A stretch of 64,000 nt of DNA from Porphyridium purpureum (GCA_008690995.1 VRMN01000002.1:310001-374000), one strand, 5' to 3'; shown: positions 47,925-59,021, counted from the stretch's first letter. Notes: generated from the letters alone by a model not told the origin. Numbers and translations: made by a program.

Positions 47925-49376
47925 ATGAAGCTGATTCAGTTTAGTATGAAAAGCTCGTGGGCAACGATCGAGGTTCGATTCGAACTGGCAAGCAACAGAT
48001 GCACGAGCGGCAGGAGACTCAGGAGGAGCAGGAACAGCAGGAGGAGTAGCAGCATGACATGGGTTTCTGCAGCTGTCAGAAGACAGCTGCGCTCACTGCG
48101 AATCAGTCGTGGTGATGTGCGCGCATTTGCAAGCCATGGAGCAGATGTGAATGTTCGAGACGTGGCGTCGTTGGGCGCATGTAAGATCGGACCTGATGGC
48201 ATGAAGAATGGAAATTGGCGTTTTCCGTATCAAGAGCACACTCTCAAGCAGTCAGTCGCGCTACCGCCAGAAGTGTACGCGGCGCGAGAGGTCTTTGAGA
48301 TCGAGAAGCAGACGCTGTGGCGGAACGCGTGGCAATTTGTGACCCATGAGTCCGAGTTGTTGCCATCGGAGGATGAAGCGTCCACAGAGTCTTCGACGTT
48401 CAAGACATTCGAGCTGCTAGGATATCCTTTAGTTGCGGTGCGGGATGGGCGGTCCAAGACATACTCGGCATTCCATAATGTCTGTCGGCACCGGGCAGGA
48501 CCGCTGGAATGGCCAGGATCAGCAGGATGCCTCGGGCAGCACGGCCTGCGATGTAAATACCACGGCTGGATGTACGATCTCAACGGCCAACTCCGAGCCG
48601 CACCAAACTTTGGTGACGCCGCAGGGTTTAGAAAGTCAGACTACCCTCTTTTACGCGTCGACATGGAGCAGTTCCGCGGCTTTCTACTGATGCGCCTCAT
48701 TGGTGCCGCTGCGGCCGAATCGGCAAGTGTTGGACACTCCGCAAAGTCTTCGTTTCGGGACCAGTACAGGGACCTCGTGGCATATGTCGCTGAGCTTTCT
48801 CTCGAACGATTCAAGCTGCACGGCCATACGTCTCATCATGTTGCATGCAACTGGAAAGTGATGGCCGAGAACTATTTGGAAGGCTACCACATTCCAACAA
48901 TCCACCCGGCGCTGAGCAAGGAAATGGGCGGGAGCCTGGACCACTACGAGGTCAAGGTGCACGACGGCTTTGTCACGCACCACATAAAGAGCGATACAAG
49001 TATGGCACACACCGGGCTCTGGGTTTACATTTGGCCCAATGCCGCGATCAATATGTACAAATCCGGATTATCGCTCGAGCGCTGGATCCCTGTCGACGAA
49101 AAGAACATGCGTGTCGAATACCTCAATTTTTTTGATGAAACAGCTAGCAGCGAGGAAATTTCCGCCGCTCAGGCAGGCACCGGTACACTTACCCAAGAGG
49201 ACGCCAACATTTGCGAGGCAGTCCAGCAAAACCTCAATTCTTCTGGGGTATATTCAGCCGGCCGACTGTCTCCTCGTCACGAAATGGGCGTCCACTACTT
49301 TCAGTCGCTATATAGAGCGAACGTCCCGATGGAGTCCGTGTACGCATCTTCTAGCACCGTTCGAGCAGAAGCTTGA
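47925..49376 (+). CDS. Rieske [2Fe-2S] oxygenase, choline monooxygenase-like
   Basis: Rieske-type oxygenase large subunit. 483 residues from ATG 47925. The Rieske centre is seen as NVCRHRAGPLEW...CKYHGWMYDLNG (two Cys, two His), and the mononuclear iron site in NWKVMAENYLEGYHIPTIHP; the RFKLHGHTSHHVACNWK context matches choline monooxygenases, which make glycine betaine. Substrate is inference. The family usually starts near LPPEVYAAREVFEIEKQTLW. ATG 48201 would give a 391-residue protein of normal length; 48054 (MTWVSAAVRRQLRSLRISR) would give a presequence-like start. The extra N-terminus includes an ankyrin-like scrap (GDVRAFASHGADVNVRDVAS). Confidence 0.82.
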   Translation: MKLIQFSMKSSWATIEVRFELASNRCTSGRRLRRSRNSRRSSSMTWVSAAVRRQLRSLRISRGDVRAFASHGADVNVRDVASLGACKIGPDGMKNGNWRFPYQEHTLKQSVALPPEVYAAREVFEIEKQTLWRNAWQFVTHESELLPSEDEASTESSTFKTFELLGYPLVAVRDGRSKTYSAFHNVCRHRAGPLEWPGSAGCLGQHGLRCKYHGWMYDLNGQLRAAPNFGDAAGFRKSDYPLLRVDMEQFRGFLLMRLIGAAAAESASVGHSAKSSFRDQYRDLVAYVAELSLERFKLHGHTSHHVACNWKVMAENYLEGYHIPTIHPALSKEMGGSLDHYEVKVHDGFVTHHIKSDTSMAHTGLWVYIWPNAAINMYKSGLSLERWIPVDEKNMRVEYLNFFDETASSEEISAAQAGTGTLTQEDANICEAVQQNLNSSGVYSAGRLSPRHEMGVHYFQSLYRANVPMESVYASSSTVRAEA

Positions 49377-50880
49377 CAGAAGCAAGAGTGCCACGGCTTG
49401 AGCAGCGATCTCCGGTCCTTCAGCATTCGATACAATCGGGCTGGTGGCATGCACGGGCTCGCGCTGTATGACGAATTGTCATTCTTTGCATACTTTTTCA
49501 AGTCCCTTCAACTCTGAAGCAGAATTTTGCCCTTCCTTCTTGTCCTTCATGCATTGATGCCGACGCACGGCAGTCCTGTGGTGTTCAGCGCAAGCTTGAC
49601 AGTCTCTGTGAGCGACTTTAAAAATTGTATCATCTTCGTCCCGACGCTCAAGGAGTTACGGCAGACACATAATGCGACTAACTTGGTGCCGTGAGATCAG
49701 TATTGACTTGTTGGGCTCAAGCGGACTCGAAAAGCGCCACATTCTGACGTTGATCCGTTCGAAGCGCATGGTCCAGTCGAAGGCTAGGAGTCGCCATTCA
49801 ATAGTCGAGATGACACCGGACCGAGCGAGCTACTTGGAGTGGTTGACCGTCGGGATGTAAACGAAGAAATACGCGTCGTCGCGCAGATGCCCTGAGCCCC
49901 GTTTTTTCTTCGAGTCCAGGCGTTCTACCAGTCGAAAATGCAATCCGCAAGACGAGAATGTTCGCATTCATGGACGTGTGAACAACCGCAACCGATGCGC
50001 CCCGCGTCAGTGCAGAACCTTTGAATATTGGTTTTCGCCATTCTATGACTGGGACCGACCTGAGCAAGTGTAATGAAGAAAATTTGCTTGTGCGACCATT
50101 CGTGTTTCTATGCACCGGCAAAAGGCCTGGATGCCTCGTATGGTCCACCACTCTCGCGTCATGATGATCTTCTTGCGAAGGGCAAGCGTTCCGAGCAACG
50201 GCTAGACGCCACAAGCAACTTTTCGACCGCCACCAACTCGGAATCTCTGCATAAGGGGCCACGCTCTGGGCCAGCAATCTACTCGTCATCTGAAACCCCT
50301 GCGCACATGAGTCAAGCACCGCGCGCATGCGTCCGACGTCGAATCCGCGTCATCGCGCTGTCGCGTGCTTCACGACGCGCTACATCCGCACCGGCTCGGC
50401 AAAGTCTCGCATGGCTCATGTTCGCGGCGTACAGGCAAACCAGAATTGTACATTTCAACGGCAGAGCCATTTTGTGAGGCAGCTACAAGCTACGCTGCCC
50501 TGTCGACAAGTGGACCAGTATTTCCTGAAGCGGAAATTCCGGTAGCCACGCAAGACAGCCACCATTGTTGATACGGATGAGCCGTTTCAAATGGCAAGCG
50601 TAAACCACAGCAAACGGCGGCTTTCGACCCCTTCTGCAGACGAAAATCAGCCGACCAGTCCGAATACTGCGCATTCAAAGCGATCGACGCCCGCCACTCT
50701 CCATCGCAGTGAAAGATGCGTGACGACGCGTTGTGCGCTCAAGCATGCCGAAATCTCTTGCCCCTTCCTTTCGCCCAACGTGACCTCACGAAACATGATC
50801 TGGACGTGCGATGCCAGACTGCTGTAGCCTTTCCCTAGTGAGAGACGACGACGCTCGACGTGCATGCGCTCCAAGACCTG
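49377..50880. other. Gene-free stretch at the border of the repeat region
   Basis: 1.5 kb with only short, unconvincing frames on both strands and no recognisable domain. Base composition shifts towards AT compared with the gene-rich part. Confidence 0.5.
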
Positions 50881-50900
50881 AATCTTATATCCAAGAGAAA

Positions 50901-50963
50901 CCTCAATTTCTCCAACAAATTCATTCGCTTGACTTCAAGCCTGGACGGAACAAAACGAGAGCA
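50901..50963 (+). repeat. Old LTR fragment, block 1
   Basis: CTCAATTTCTCCAACAAATTC and a GAACAAAAC...AGAGCAG stretch recur, diverged, at 57304-57368 in the same order and orientation. Reads as a fragment of an old LTR. Confidence 0.5.
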
Positions 50964-51308
50964 GCTGTTCACAATTGTGTCGTTATTTGAGATATTCGCT
51001 GCATACAACAAACACTTTATACTCTCTAGTGTAAAGTTACGCGTCCACTCCCTCAATTCTTAGACGCGCTTTCCATTCACGCCGCCTCCGGCCCGGGCTT
51101 CAAGTCACATTATTACACTAACAGCTGCGCGCTTATCCACACAATATTGCCTTCCTTGGGCACACGAGCGCCTACCGCGTGCAGACAATTACACCGGTAT
51201 CGGCTTTTAGAATATTCCGACACCAAAAGTTTCAAGAAAACGGGAGCCAAGTCTGTCATACGACACAGCTCCTAGGCCTTTGACTTGTTGGCTTCCGTGA
51301 AAAACCCA

Positions 51309-51360
51309 CAGCAGAAGTTCAACCTGCAAAAACAAGCTACTTGCCATTCTGCTTTTATAC
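51309..51360 (+). repeat. Old LTR fragment, block 2
   Basis: AGCAGAAGTT...CTACTTG and CATTCTGCTTTTATAC match 57364-57405, again diverged. It follows block 1 in order but with about 350 bp of unrelated DNA between. Confidence 0.45.
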
Positions 51361-52076
51361 CCCACTCCCTGGCCTCTCAAAATCGAAGCATGTAGTTGAA
51401 ACCGTCACCGCGACACCAAGTTCCAAGCAGGAGTCGCAACAAGAATTGCAACCGTTTCAATTATCCCTTGCCAGCGCCGGAGTAGCACTCGTAACAGGCC
51501 TGTGGTACTGACGGCCTTTTGGGAACACCTGGCCGGCACACTGTAACGGGCAGCGCGGCTTCGCGGAATAGCGCCGCAGAATGGGAGCATCACTGGAGCG
51601 GACACAAGCTGAGCAGCGGCGGGTATAGAAGCGCGAGCCTTTCGACTAGTTTTCGGAGATGGCCTGGACAATTTAAGAAGCAAGGAGCTTTAAAGATATA
51701 CGAGAGTTGCTTTCAGAAATCTGTCCCCGAGAAGCCCAAATTAGGACTCAGCTACCTTCTGGTCAACTCCTCCAACACCAGAAGAGCGAATTTTGCTCTA
51801 CCAAAAAGAAATGAAGCCGCGCCCGCAGCAGCGGACAGGTGCCCGCGCAGGGTCCCTGGCTTCAACTCATGTGATATTGAAATCCATTTTCAGCTTTATA
51901 AAGGTCTACGCTTGGCATAGTTAAATGTAACTACAGGAGTTAAGGGGATCGGCGGCTCGGCCATCCCGGCAGCGGCGCCTGTGCAAGCACCTGCTGTTTC
52001 CTTGTCACGCGGTTCAGCTCTCGGTGGCTATACCGCCGGATTCTTCAACACTAGGAGTGGCAAACTGCAACCTTTC

Positions 52077-52180
52077 GCTCTCGAAACCCCCATTCCGAAA
52101 ATCGCTAAGGTTTCCAACGCTGCTCGCGCATGCGAAGGGTCAAGCCCCAAACCCTGAGAAAGACTGCCTTGCTACTACAT
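52077..52180 (+). repeat. Old LTR fragment, block 3
   Basis: CTCTCGAAACC, CATTCCGAAAATC and AAAGACTGCCT-type segments match 57419-57551. Blocks 1-3 are collinear with one region at 57.3-57.55 kb, so this is probably one old LTR split by later insertions. Confidence 0.45.
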
Positions 52181-54117
52181 TAGGCCACAGCAAGGTCGTC
52201 ACCTTGAGAGTGCGAAGGCTAGGAATTGCAGTACCCCACACTTTTAAACGAACTCAACACGAAAAACGAAGTCAAACAAGGGTTGGGTCAAATCACTCCT
52301 GCTTTTTATAATCCTTGCTTGACCTCGAACTCAACATGTTTAAGTCATTTTCTGACCTCAGGAAATGTGTCAGTGTCTTGTTGCTTTTCGCTTTGGTGAA
52401 AGCGTCTGCCAGATTATCTTCACCCTGATCCAACAGTTTCTGCCTCTGGAATGCTTCTCGGACGACTGCTAGATCCAATGCCAGCCGCTTCTCTGAGGTG
52501 ACTCGGCTTGTGGTCACCGAATCAAAGATGCATTTGCTATCTGTGAATGAGTGCAGCTCCACTTATTGTTTGAGGCTGTGCAATAGAGCCTTGGCATATA
52601 AGCTTGCGCCCAAAGCGTCGCTTAGGGCTGGCACGTTGGCACCTAAAACACTTCCCATAATTCTGCGAGTCTTTTTGATGTCCACATGAAAGACGCGCCA
52701 TTCCCATCTTCTTCGTACAACATTACGCAGCAGCCAACTTGCGAAGGCAAGTCTTCGCTGTTCCCGAAGGCGGCATCCGAGTATTTTCTGAGTGCCACCG
52801 CTGAGCCCAATTTCGGGACCATGAGCTCAGCGTCAGCACTTAGAGGGCTTCGCGCCATCGATATCAAGTGATTAGTCTTGTTATTGTCAACTGTTTGTTC
52901 CGTAATCTGCATCAATTGTCCCGTCATGTACGTTGTTTGTGGGCTGGTAAGGGCACCAAACCACGCCCACGTGCCTATGATTGTTTGCAATTCTACATAG
53001 TTATCCACGATCACATTTTGGTTGAGTAGCGTCTTGAAGAACGCCTGCTGGTCCAGCTACAGAAATCCTTGCACAAGCCGCATTGTTTGTCCCGCGAACT
53101 GCAGAGGAGGACCTTCGTCCACCAAACAGTGTCTCTCTTTCACGTCAAACCTTTTCTCAAAGGTTTCTAAATATCGCTCAATTGATCTCCGCCGCCGGCA
53201 AAAATGTTATCGACATAAATTCCGAGTAATTCATCCTTACCAATCGTGAAGGCGCATGCATCCACTGCTTGTTCTAGGTTTCGGTCTTTCAAATCATTGA
53301 GTACCGTTTTAGACCAGTGCGTGGGGGCATCAACCAATCCGTTCAAAGGTTTCACCAATTTCCAGTATTTCATTTCACCGTTTGGGTTGTACTTAGCAGG
53401 CGACATGACGAATTTAGCTCTGCTCAAGCTGTCGCTTCGTAAAAGCACTTGCTTAACGTCCTATGAGCGCAATTGTAGACGACGGTTTCGAGCCAATGCA
53501 AGTATCGCTTTCAAGGTTTAAAAGTGCAGCGTGGGTGGTTCCGGAATTTGCTCTTCTGTGTTGCGATCTACACGGCCCAGAATGGTAAGTCTTGCTTCCG
53601 GTGGTCCGTCAGGCTTGATTGTGAAGACCCACTCAGTCCGTAGTAGGTTCGCATTTGGTGGCACATTTACCACGTCTTCAAAACCATTTCTTTTGTTTAA
53701 ATCTTGAAATTTAGCTTCGCTTCGTCAAACATCGTGCCAGATTCACCCTCAAGGCAGTATAAGTCTGGCGTAGCCAGGCCGGACGTCCCCTCACGAAATG
53801 GTCTGATAACGGCAATTGATACTGTTATCTGACTGCAGCTTTTGTTTCCTCGTAAAAGAGCTAGATTCTGATCATAATCTTTGCTGACCAGCGTCATAGG
53901 ACCTTCCCAGAGTTTCCTCTTTGAGCGATAAACCTTGACTGAATTACCTGCTTTCATTGCAATGTCCATTGGGTACCTTCCGCTAAGGGCACGGTGCAGT
54001 CTTTCCTTTGCTACAAGACCTTCATACATGTAACGATCCACCCCTTTGTCCACCTGCAGCTTTTTTCTAATCGCCTCTTTAATCTTTTTGTTACAGTCTA
54101 AAGTCTATTCTAATGGG

Positions 54118-54139
54118 CACTGTACCACTCGGTACAGTG
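54118..54139. repeat. Perfect hairpin made of two inverted CACTGTACC motifs
   Basis: CACTGTACC and GGTACAGTG are separated by ACTC. The arms equal the octamer found upstream of several host genes. A related hairpin, CTGTACT/AGTACAG, is at 56896-56913. Confidence 0.8.
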
Positions 54140-54236
54140 CATCGGCCCCCAAAATAACTGGGCGGTCCGGTTAGCTTTAGGGTCTAGTTGTAGGGTATTT
54201 AAGCTCTGCCGCTTCACGGCGGGGATTGGAGAAGGA

Positions 54237-54272
54237 GAGAGAGAGAGAGAAGAGGAGAGAGAGTAAAAGACG
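54237..54272 (+). repeat. GA-rich microsatellite within the fossil region
   Basis: GAGAGAGAGAGAGA-type tract about 100 bp after the GTAC hairpin, repeating the arrangement of GTAC motif followed by GA tract seen at host promoters. Confidence 0.7.
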
Positions 54273-56460
54273 TTGGTTTTGAACGCTTGGGGTCTGGGAC
54301 ACGAGCGGACGATTGGCGTAACCCCCCAAATCGTGGCATACCCTTTCCTGGTTGCCCGCGCCGCGTGCTTTCTCGTGCGCAAATCCAACGATGCCATCAT
54401 ATCATTGCCTAGAATAATACGTGGTGTTACTCCAAAGACAAGTAGAGTTGGTATAAAGCGACTTGGGTTCATCGTGCCGTTTAAGACTTTAACACACAGG
54501 TCAAGGAGCAGACTTTCCGATAATGTATTGCTATCTGGTTCAGCTGTTAAACGATTATGTACGCGTCTGAGAAGTCCATGCACTTGCTCCCCAGTCCTAA
54601 TTGCCAAAGGGCCTCCACGCTAATGGGCACTACACTTATGCCATGTGATTGGGCTGTTGAGGTGAACCCCATAACTATGAATTCCGAACCTTGGTCTACC
54701 CGAAGCTCACGAGATAACCCGCTCGTCGTACAAAACCACGTCGAGACAAAAGCGTCCCACACTGATTTGTTTGATTTGTCCTTCGAAAAGGTTGCTCGTC
54801 GGTATCCGGTGTCTACACACACAGATTGCAGAACCGGTTTGTTGTTAAGGTAGAAGACATTCATCGGAACCGTATGATGAAACGATATTTTATCTGGACA
54901 GTGTGATCTATCACTTGAGCGCAGGGGCTTACCTGCTTCTTCTTCGCAAACTTTGCATCCCTTGCGAGCTTGGCGCAATTCCTTGGCCAGGGCTCGCTGG
55001 TCTTTGTTGCTCATGGGCTCAGCTCTCTGCAGCATTGTCAGTCGACGAGGCGCTGGCAAATGATCAAGCCTGCGGTGTACTCTCTCTACTTCAGTCTGTG
55101 TATAGAATGGTTCAACTTCACAGCTAGCTTCCAAATGTGCTCCATTCGTCTCAAAAGGTAGCACAGACCCGTACTGAAACCGCACGCTAGAGTTTTCCAA
55201 ATCTACGTATGCATTCTGTAGAGCATCCAATCTCAATAGATATGATAGTGGCTTCAGCAAAGCTTTTTCGTTCACAACATAGCTGTCGTACCCATAAAAA
55301 TAGAAGCGGTCGTCTCCCATCGGCAAGCGTACTTTAGCTATGTGATCAACGGTCAGAAGGGAAGCGCCAAATCCAAACTTAACCGGCGAGCAAGCTGTGA
55401 ACTTAATGTGCTTATTCTTGCCGACAAAGTCCTTCAAAGCCTTCCCTCCCACATCCGACCTCGGAGCACCAGTGTTGATGCATACGTTGAGCTGTGGCTT
55501 TTGCTCGCTGTGACCTTCACTCGCAGTAGCGAGGAAAACTTCCACCTCATGGACTTCATCGTCCATTTGAACCTCGTCAACAAACCTCACCTCCTCTTAT
55601 TCAGTATCACTTTTTTGTTTGTGCTCCACTTCCTGAGTTACGACCTCTGCCGCTGTAAACATCTCAACAAAACTGATGTCACCTGCTTCGTCCACTTTTC
55701 GGCATTCGCGGAAAAGGTGGTAAAGTGAATTGTACTTGAGGTAACGCAAAGTTTTTCCGTCGCGTCCCTTCCTGTTCATGCGTTTCGAATACTTGATAGT
55801 AGCAAAGAATGTTGCGTTCGCTTTTTCTGCAGCTGGCACGTTCATTATCTCTAAGCGGCAGTGCTGCACGAATAGCTGCAGACTGTTGGTGGGTCGTTCG
55901 GTACGTTGGATGCCCAAGACTATCATATTGCTGCTCCCTGAAGCGTGGTCACAAGCACCTCCTCGCATTGCATTTCCACGGACAGCCGCCTCTGAAGCCT
56001 CTGTGCTTTTGCAATTAGTGGTTTGAAGGCTTCAAGTGTTGTACCACGCATGCTGTCATCAAACCGAAGCATTCTGAACTCACTCATTCTCAACTGTTCA
56101 CCAGCCAAACCATGAAGGTGATTCCTTAAGACCGTAAACACTATCGGTGAGGTGTAGTCCGCTCCTTTCATTGCGGTTGTCCACATACACGGTGCGTATC
56201 CTCTCAGTGTTAAAATTGTGCATTCGATTTGGGCCTCCCTGGGACCTTGCACCACCCTGCAAGCATTCTGGCAGAAGATCAGTCTTTCCTCCGGGTCGTC
56301 GCTGTCCTCGCCCGTAAGCCGTGGCGCCTTGTTCAACATCTTGCTGAGTGCATCTGGTATCTTGCCCGCAGGAGTAGCCTGCGGCCCGCCCTGCAAGCCT
56401 TATGTAGATGCTAAGTTAGTCTGCGCCAGCTGCGCAGACGCTGATCTTTCTTGACGTCCG

Positions 56461-57240
56461 ACCGAACGCCCTTACATCACGAAATCGCTTCGGACTTGCT
56501 CGCTTTGAGCAAGTGTCTCCAGTAATGCGCCACGAAGACTCAAGTCACCGGACCTGGATATTGTCACCCCACGGGTCTCGAGGGACTGCTTGATTTCCTT
56601 GCGCTGAATGGGTGACAAGTTGTCAACAGTTTCGCCCGTCATCAGCTCTCTGGATTCCTCCTCGAGTTCACGCCCTGCTGTGTACTACACCCGCAGCCAC
56701 TACAACCCCTCTCTTACCTACAGGCACCCGCCCGGATCGAACCCCGACACCAACAGCACACCAACCTCTCCTCGCACTTCGATACCTCCTTTACTTTTCG
56801 TTTAGCTCGGGCCGCACGGCGGCGAGGATTATATACTGCCGCAAAGCCCTGGATCTAACTCAGTGGTGGGTTTGGATGGGGTTTTGGAGGGTGGACTGTA
56901 CTATGGAGTACAGGTGCTACATGTGTACAGTGCATGGGGTGTACAGCATAGCAGCCCCTGCAGCTTTTGCAGGCTACTCTTCATCTCCATCCAATAGTGA
57001 TAGAAATTGTTCATTGCCTGTCCGTTTCCTCTTGCTGCAGCTATCGCTGTCCCAGAGTTCTGCAAGAAAGCCCGTCCAGCCTCAGACGCAGAATGACTCT
57101 CACTTCCTGTAGCCACTGTCGCGCATTCTTGCCCTGGTGCTTCGTGTGTTACCCGTGTTGCTATGCCATGTGTCACCCGCTCATTCACCCGGTCGGACAT
57201 TGCCGTTCAGGCTTTTGATTCATGAATGTTGTAGCCGTTT
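56461..57240. other. Repeat-derived DNA with GTACAG motifs and a TATA-like element
   Basis: Between the gag-like end of the copia-like fossil and the old LTR copy. It holds an inverted CTGTACT/AGTACAG pair (56896-56913), GTACAG repeats up to 56950 and TTATATACTG near 56830. No gene is supported. It may be leader or LTR-derived sequence. Confidence 0.35.
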
Positions 57241-57303
57241 CTTGTGAGAAGTGCAGATGCGCACTGCGCCCGTGCCTCCAGAAATCAATCCTACTCAGCC
57301 GAA

Positions 57304-57551
57304 AACTCAATTTCTCCAACAAATTCCTTTGTTTTACTCCACATCTCTATCGAACAAAACTAGAGCAGAAGTTAAACCGAACTACTTGTCATTCTTCTTT
57401 TATACTTGGCTCACCGTTCTCTCGAAACCTGGCCAGGCACGCCGAAATGCACCCCTGAGCTTTAGCAACCCTCATTCTGAAAATCCAACAGAATTCCCAG
57501 AACTGCTTTCGCAAGTGACGTGCCTACGCCCAAAGCTTGACAAAGACTGCC
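57304..57551 (+). repeat. Old LTR copy, fullest version
   Basis: Matches blocks 1-3 on the other side of the copia-like fossil in order and orientation, so it may be that element's other LTR. Clearly diverged. Exact ends cannot be fixed by eye. Confidence 0.4.
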
Positions 57552-57738
57552 TAGCTGAAGTGCGTCTCAAACGGTTTGCACACTGCAAAATTTGTCCATT
57601 TTCATAGCACATTATGGAATTTTACTATGAAGACGTGTTTTGGAGGGGGAAACAGGATGCTCAAACAAATAGGGCACAAGCGTTTTGGCGCGCCCGGCGG
57701 CGGCCAGTCAACAAGAAGAGGGCGATTTCGGGCGGGAA

Positions 57739-58727
57739 ATGGGGCGCGCGGGTGCGTTGACCGAGGCGGAGAAGCGTGTCATCTGGGGATGGCGCGCGGA
57801 GGGGCTGAAATTGTCCGATATAGCCACGCGCGCGGATCGGTCCAGAAATGCCGTAAAACGCTTTCTGGACCAGCCCGACGCGGCCCCAGGCTACGTCGGC
57901 AATCCGAATGCCCGTACATTCACAGGACCCGCTCAAACGCGCGTTTTGAATAAACTTAGAGCGGCTCCTAGGAGCCCTCTAAAGGCTCTCACAATGCAGG
58001 TCAATACCGGCAGGTCCCAAAGGAAGCCGGTAATCCGTGAGACAGTGAGGCGCAATATGGCCGATGATCTGTTCTTTCGGCGTGCCATCGTCAGGCAGCC
58101 TCTTTCCCGTGAGAATCGGCTGCGTCACGTGGCATTTGCCATGCAAAATCTGAATAAAATTGAAGACCCTAGAAAAGTCATCTTTACGGATGAAAAGAAG
58201 TTCAATTTAGATGGCCCTGATGGGTATTCTGGTCAGTGGGTCCGGACAGGAGAGCTCCCGGATCGAGTCCGCCGTCATACGGGCGGCGGAAGTGTGATGT
58301 TTTGGATGGCAATTTCTTCCGCTGGGAAGATGGCGCTCCTGAAGACCCCAGCAAGGATCACTTCAGAAAAGTATGTGGCTATGCTGGAGTCCTCTCGAGT
58401 GGTGACCATCTTTGGTGAATCCCATCCAGGTGGATGGACATTCAAGCAGGACAAGGCCCCTGCTCATGCGGCGCGGAATACAAAGTCCTTCGCGCGCGAA
58501 GGATGGCATGTAATGGATTGGCCAGCGTACTAACCGGACCTGAATCCGGTGGAGAACGTGTGAAGCATCATGTCGCGCCGAATTTACGCGGGAAACAGGC
58601 AGTATGAGTCTCTCTCAGAGCTGGAGGCTAGAATCATGGAAGTCTGGGCGTCAATCACGAACGCAGAGGTTCGGAGCCTTCTGACGGGGTGGAATGCACG
58701 TCTACACCGCTGCATGAACATGGAGGG
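57739..58727 (+). pseudogene. Tc1/mariner transposase, inactivated and cut by a gypsy insertion
   Basis: The frame starts at ATG 57739 (MGRAGALTEAEKR) with a helix-turn-helix region (LKLSDIATRADRSRNAVKRF). Catalytic parts: IFTDEKKFNLD (first Asp), FKQDKAPAH (second Asp), DWPAY then PDLNPVE (third acidic residue, 33 positions after the second Asp counting the stop). Two stops interrupt the same frame: TAA at 58531, where the family has Ser in YSPDLNP, and TGA at 58561, where it has Trp in ENVW. The C-terminus then continues in frame to NMEG at 58727, where the gypsy LTR begins. Terminal repeats were not found; the right part lies beyond the window. Confidence 0.88.
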
Positions 58728-58820
58728 TGTTACCAATGCTGTGCCTTTTACTCTCTCTTCTTCTTCCCTCTTCTGTCTCCGAGCAAGACCTGACCGGCTA
58801 GTCCGGGCAGGCGCGTCGCC

Positions 58821-58828
58821 TTTTTATA
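58821..58828 (-). promoter_or_regulatory. TATA box in the gypsy LTR
   Basis: TATAAAAA on the minus strand, in the middle of the LTR; the same sequence is present in the visible part of the other LTR (about 63984-63991). Confidence 0.65.
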
Positions 58829-58922
58829 CCCTTACTTCCGCTAGGGACAGCAAGGCGCCAAGAGAAATGACAATGCAAACCATTGGCATTTCTGCGCGCG
58901 TCTAGAAGTTTGTGGAACGTCT

Positions 58923-58937
58923 AGAAGCTTCTAGAAA
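58923..58937. promoter_or_regulatory. Perfect heat-shock element in the gypsy LTR
   Basis: AGAAGCTTCTAGAAA fits nGAAnnTTCnnGAAn exactly. Two more GAA units lie just before it at 58905 and 58915, ten bases apart. Confidence 0.65.
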
Positions 58938-59021
58938 CGGTTAAACGGTCTAACGGTTTAACGGCTTACCGGTTTTGGATTAACCGAACCGTTCTAGGTG
59001 ACTGGGGTCGAACGGATAACA

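Larger units (their letters stand above)
52293..56396 (-). mobile_element. Decayed Ty1/copia-like retrotransposon fossil
   Basis: Minus-strand pieces in element order: gag-like (about 55.6-56.4 kb), a protease-like piece and integrase (about 53.7-55.6 kb), reverse transcriptase (about 53.1-53.5 kb) and RNase H with a NLADAFTKAK end (about 52.3-53.0 kb). The order integrase before reverse transcriptase makes it copia-like; it is not close to the young copia at 4.3 kb. It is broken in many places (roughly ten or more) and is AT-richer than the host genes. Diverged flanking LTR pieces also suggest considerable age. A GTAC-bearing hairpin at 54118-54139, with GA-rich DNA after it, looks like a later insertion. 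Confidence 0.75.
58728..59021 (-). repeat. 3' LTR of the gypsy element
   Basis: 294 bp with inverted ends TGTTA...TAACA. On the minus strand, U3 holds a perfect three-unit heat-shock element (58923-58937) followed about 95 bp later by a TATA box (58821-58828). A string of CGGTTAAACGG-like imperfect repeats lies at 58937-58975. Confidence 0.9.

Noticed and set aside
50591-50827. 78-residue frame starting MASVNHSKRRLSTPS
   Set aside because: The start looks protein-like, but there is no domain, it ends soon and lies in decayed repeat DNA.
56735-56755. Possible tRNA T-arm (GGTTCGATCC on the minus strand)
   Set aside because: Flanking bases do not form the T stem, and no acceptor or anticodon arm is seen.
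58531-58563. Reassigned stop codons as an explanation for TAA and TGA in the transposase
   Set aside because: Host genes here use normal stops and eRF1 has unaltered recognition motifs; ordinary decay is simpler.
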